DNA of 51,596 nt from assembly GCA_030066655.1 (NCBI GenBank), contig JASJBE010000004.1, forward strand, positions 1 through 51,596. The letters are read 5' to 3'. The translations under genes were made by a program, and so were the position numbers. Below are positions 48,849 to 51,596 of this stretch, in pieces; the first letter of the stretch is position 1; every line of letters begins with the position of its first letter. A model generated the notes under the pieces. The model was not told the origin of the DNA. It made no database searches and saw nothing but the letters and a program-made list of their open reading frames with translations. Source of the DNA: Woeseiaceae bacterium (GTDB lineage Bacteria > Pseudomonadota > Gammaproteobacteria > Steroidobacterales > Woeseiaceae).

Positions 48849-51531
48849 TGTCGTCCTGGTCGACGGCTCTTCGTATCTGTACCGGGCCTACCACGCGCTA
48901 CCCAACCTGACGAATTCGCAGGGCGAGGCGACAGGCGCGCTGCACGGCGTGCTGTCGATGATCAACAAGCTCGTTCGCGAACAGCCGACGTCGCACGTCG
49001 CGGTCGTGTTCGACGCGTCGGGCAAGACCTTCCGCAGCGACATGTTCGCCGAGTACAAGGCGAATCGTCCTCCAATGCCGGACGATCTGCGCTCGCAGGT
49101 GCAGCCGATCCTCGACGCCGTCGAGGCGATGGGCCTGCCGCTGTTGAGGGTCCCGGGCGTCGAGGCCGACGACGTCATCGGCACCCTGTGCCGCGAAGGC
49201 CAAAAGAAGGGATTGAACGTCCTCGTGTCGACCGGCGACAAGGACATCGCGCAGCTCGTCGATGGCAACGTGACGCTGGTCAACACGATGACGGACACCG
49301 TCATGGATCGCGACGGCGTGAAAGACAAGTTCGACGTTACCCCGGAACAGGTCGTCGACTACCTGGCGCTCGTCGGTGACACGTCGGACAACGTTCCGGG
49401 CGTACCGCGCGTCGGCGCGAAGACGGCAGCCAAATGGCTGAACCTGTATGGCTCCGTCGACGGGATCATCGAGAACGCCGACGAGATCAAGGGCAAGATC
49501 GGCGAGAGCCTGCGCGACAACATCGAGCAGCTGAAACTCTCCCGCGAGCTGGTCACGATCAAGACTGACGTCGAGCTGCCGCAGCGCATCGACGAACTGC
49601 AGAAGACCGACGGCGACATGGACAAGCTGCGAAGTCTCTATGCGCACTTCGAACTCAGAAACCTGCTGCGGCAACTCGACGAAGCCTTAGACGTTGATAC
49701 GCCTGTCGACGAAGAAACTGAAAGTGGCGACTACGAGACCGTCCTCGACTGGAAGGCGTTCGATCGATGGATGAAGGCCATCGACACGGCGGACATCGTT
49801 GCCTTCGATACCGAGACGACGAGCCTCGACTACATGCAGGCCGAAGTCGTGGGACTGTCGATTGCGGTAGAAGTCGGCAAGGCCTGTTACATTCCACTCA
49901 CCCACGACTACCCGGGCGCGCCGGACCAGCTGCCGCGAGACCAGGTCCTCGAGAAGATGCGGCCGTTCCTCGAAGACCCCGACAGGGCCAAGCTCGGTCA
50001 TCACCTGAAATACGACGCACACGTACTCGCTCGCCACGGTATTCAGTTGCAGGGTATGCGCTTCGACTCGATGCTCGAGTCGTACGTGCTGAACAGCGTC
50101 GCGTCCCGGCATGACATGGACTCGCTGGCCAGCTACTACCTGGATCGCAAGACGATCAAGTATGAAGAGGTGGCGGGCAAAGGCGCCAAGCAGCTGACGT
50201 TCAACCAGGTGGACCTGGAAACGGCGGCGCCCTACGCGGCGGAGGACGCGGACATCACGCTGCAGCTTCACGACAAGCTGTGGTCTGAGCTTCAGAAGGT
50301 CGAGCCTCTGAAACGGGTCTACACCGAGATCGAGCAGCCGCTGGTGCCGGTGTTGCTCGAGATGGAGGAAAACGGCGTACTCGTCGATCGGCAGATGCTG
50401 GCCGACCAGAGCCACGAGCTCAATGAGAAGATGCTTGCGCTCGAGGAAGAGGCGCACAAGCTCGCCGGCGGTCCGTTCAACCTGGGCTCACCGAAGCAGC
50501 TGCAGGAGATCCTGTTCGAGCAACAGGGCCTGCCCATCATCCGCAAGACGCCGAAGGGCCAGCCGTCGACTGCTGAAGACGTCCTGGTTGAACTCTCTCA
50601 TGACTATGACCTGCCGCGCGTCATTATCGACTACCGCAGCGTCAGCAAGCTCAAGAGCACGTACACCGACAAGCTGCCGACGCAGATACAGCCGGCGTCA
50701 GGCAGGATTCACACGTCCTACCACCAGGCCGTAGCGGCAACGGGGCGACTGTCGTCCACGGACCCCAACCTGCAGAACATCCCGATTCGCACCGAGGAAG
50801 GTCGCCGAATACGCCAGGCCTTCATCGCACCGGATGGACACAAGCTGCTCGCGGCGGACTATTCCCAGATTGAACTCCGGATCATGGCGCACCTGTCCGG
50901 GGACAAAGGCCTGCAGGATGCGTTTGCTCACGAGCTCGACGTTCACCGCGCGACGGCGGCCGAGGTCTTCGGCGCAGCGCTCGATGACGTGACCAGCGAC
51001 CAGCGTCGCTCGGCGAAGGCGATCAACTTCGGCCTGATGTACGGCATGTCCGCCTTCGGCCTGGCCAAACAACTGTCGGTCAGTCGCGGCGAGGCGCAGG
51101 AATACATCGACCTGTATTTCGACCGCTACCCGGGCGTCAAGAACTACATGGATACGATCCGTGAGAAGGCCAGTGAGCAGGGCTACGTCGAGACCGTGTT
51201 CGGGCGGCGCCTGTACCTGCCGGAGATCAATGCGAGGAATGCCCAGCGCCGCCAGTACGCCGAGCGCAGCGCGATCAACGCGCCGATGCAGGGCACGGCC
51301 GCCGACATCATCAAGCGCGCAATGATCGCCGTTTATGACTGGCTCGGAAACTCGGACTTAAACACCCGGATGATCATGCAGGTCCATGACGAACTCGTCT
51401 TCGAAGTTCCGGAAGATGAGATGGATGAGGTATCCGGCCGGGTCATCGAGCTGATGAGCGGCGCCGCTGATCTGTCCGTCGCGCTGAAGGTCGACGCCGG
51501 GGTCGGAGATAACTGGGACGAGGCGCACTGA
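48826..51531 (+). CDS. polA: DNA polymerase I
   Basis: 901 residues, full three-domain Pol I. The 5'-3' exonuclease (about 1-290) has LVDGSSYLYRAYHALP, VFDASGKTFRSDMFAEYKANRP and GDTSDNVPGVPRVGAKTA. The 3'-5' exonuclease keeps its acidic residues (VAFDTETTSLDYMQ, HHLKYDAHVLARHG, YAAEDADITLQL), so proofreading is likely. The polymerase has DPNLQNIPIRTEEGRRIRQAF, motif A DYSQIELRIMAHLSGD, the O-helix RRSAKAINFGLMYG and motif C QVHDELVFE. It works in repair and Okazaki fragment processing. The start lies within lptM, so the two genes are translationally linked. Confidence 0.97.
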   Translation: MTKKPAADVVLVDGSSYLYRAYHALPNLTNSQGEATGALHGVLSMINKLVREQPTSHVAVVFDASGKTFRSDMFAEYKANRPPMPDDLRSQVQPILDAVEAMGLPLLRVPGVEADDVIGTLCREGQKKGLNVLVSTGDKDIAQLVDGNVTLVNTMTDTVMDRDGVKDKFDVTPEQVVDYLALVGDTSDNVPGVPRVGAKTAAKWLNLYGSVDGIIENADEIKGKIGESLRDNIEQLKLSRELVTIKTDVELPQRIDELQKTDGDMDKLRSLYAHFELRNLLRQLDEALDVDTPVDEETESGDYETVLDWKAFDRWMKAIDTADIVAFDTETTSLDYMQAEVVGLSIAVEVGKACYIPLTHDYPGAPDQLPRDQVLEKMRPFLEDPDRAKLGHHLKYDAHVLARHGIQLQGMRFDSMLESYVLNSVASRHDMDSLASYYLDRKTIKYEEVAGKGAKQLTFNQVDLETAAPYAAEDADITLQLHDKLWSELQKVEPLKRVYTEIEQPLVPVLLEMEENGVLVDRQMLADQSHELNEKMLALEEEAHKLAGGPFNLGSPKQLQEILFEQQGLPIIRKTPKGQPSTAEDVLVELSHDYDLPRVIIDYRSVSKLKSTYTDKLPTQIQPASGRIHTSYHQAVAATGRLSSTDPNLQNIPIRTEEGRRIRQAFIAPDGHKLLAADYSQIELRIMAHLSGDKGLQDAFAHELDVHRATAAEVFGAALDDVTSDQRRSAKAINFGLMYGMSAFGLAKQLSVSRGEAQEYIDLYFDRYPGVKNYMDTIREKASEQGYVETVFGRRLYLPEINARNAQRRQYAERSAINAPMQGTAADIIKRAMIAVYDWLGNSDLNTRMIMQVHDELVFEVPEDEMDEVSGRVIELMSGAADLSVALKVDAGVGDNWDEAH

Positions 51532-51596
51532 GCCGATTCGATCCCTGGTCACCCACCGCCGGCAACGGGAATCAGCCACCAGATTGAAAGCCCCCC

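Noticed and set aside
1-51596. tRNA genes, CRISPR arrays, insertion sequences, prophage or att sites
   Set aside because: No intergenic gap is long enough or shows the expected repeats, cloverleaf or transposase signatures; reading by eye cannot fully exclude a very short element.

Overview
The window is about 51.6 kb of GC-rich, densely coded bacterial chromosome. It looks like a gammaproteobacterium: PspF/PspA, an E. coli-type membrane FadE, YadG/YadH, ExeA/ExeB, LptM and an ArgR-led arginine operon all point that way. An S46 dipeptidyl-peptidase, a non-canonical N-acylornithine carbamoyltransferase and a classical mevalonate pathway suggest a lineage near Xanthomonadales, Chromatiales or Woeseiales rather than an enteric one. 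This placement is inferred from gene content only. I saw no rRNA, tRNA, insertion sequence, phage gene or CRISPR array, and no stretch over 300 bases without a gene.

Layout. 0-5.2 kb: the 3' part of a GGDEF-EAL protein, a small periplasmic protein, and a phage-shock locus (pspA, two PspB-like and two PspC-like genes, and a small unknown gene leftward; pspF rightward) with a sigma-54 promoter. 5.2-7.7 kb: a leftward YtrA-like unit (56-aa membrane peptide, GntR repressor, ABC ATPase, permease) with a palindromic operator and an internal terminator. 8-14.8 kb: ECF sigma factor with a candidate anti-sigma partner, malate dehydrogenase, FadE with a histone-H1-like tail, a DUF4286-zinc ribbon-DUF3667 membrane protein, and a DUF4399 lipoprotein.

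14.8-22 kb holds a complete mevalonate route to isoprenoids: HMG-CoA synthase (+), then a leftward operon mvaD, phosphomevalonate kinase, a fused HMG-CoA reductase-mevalonate kinase, and IPP isomerase, with divergent ispA. This set takes acetoacetyl-CoA to farnesyl diphosphate, and two consecutive enzymes are in one polypeptide. dinB, exeA, exeB, a DAK2-DegV fusion (a possible one-chain fatty acid kinase) and an AsmA-like membrane protein follow to 28.8 kb.

28.9-40.4 kb is a mixed housekeeping region: aldehyde dehydrogenase, a VOC protein with two plausible starts, a pentapeptide-repeat protein, an S46 peptidase, an SRAP (YedK) protein followed by a small Cys-rich gene broken by an in-frame stop, YadG/YadH, an FlhC-like regulator without FlhD beside an unknown gene, NudC, an NRDE/TANGO2 protein and a carboxylesterase.

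40.5-48.6 kb is one rightward, largely overlapping arginine operon: argR, argG, an unrecognised P-loop gene, argC, argD, an N-acylornithine carbamoyltransferase gene, argB, argH. No gene for the first acylation of glutamate is recognisable. The P-loop gene, coupled on both sides by 4-base overlaps, is the best local candidate. The carbamoyltransferase has Ala at the residue that separates acetyl from succinyl specificity, which hints at an N-succinyl route. lptM and polA close the window.
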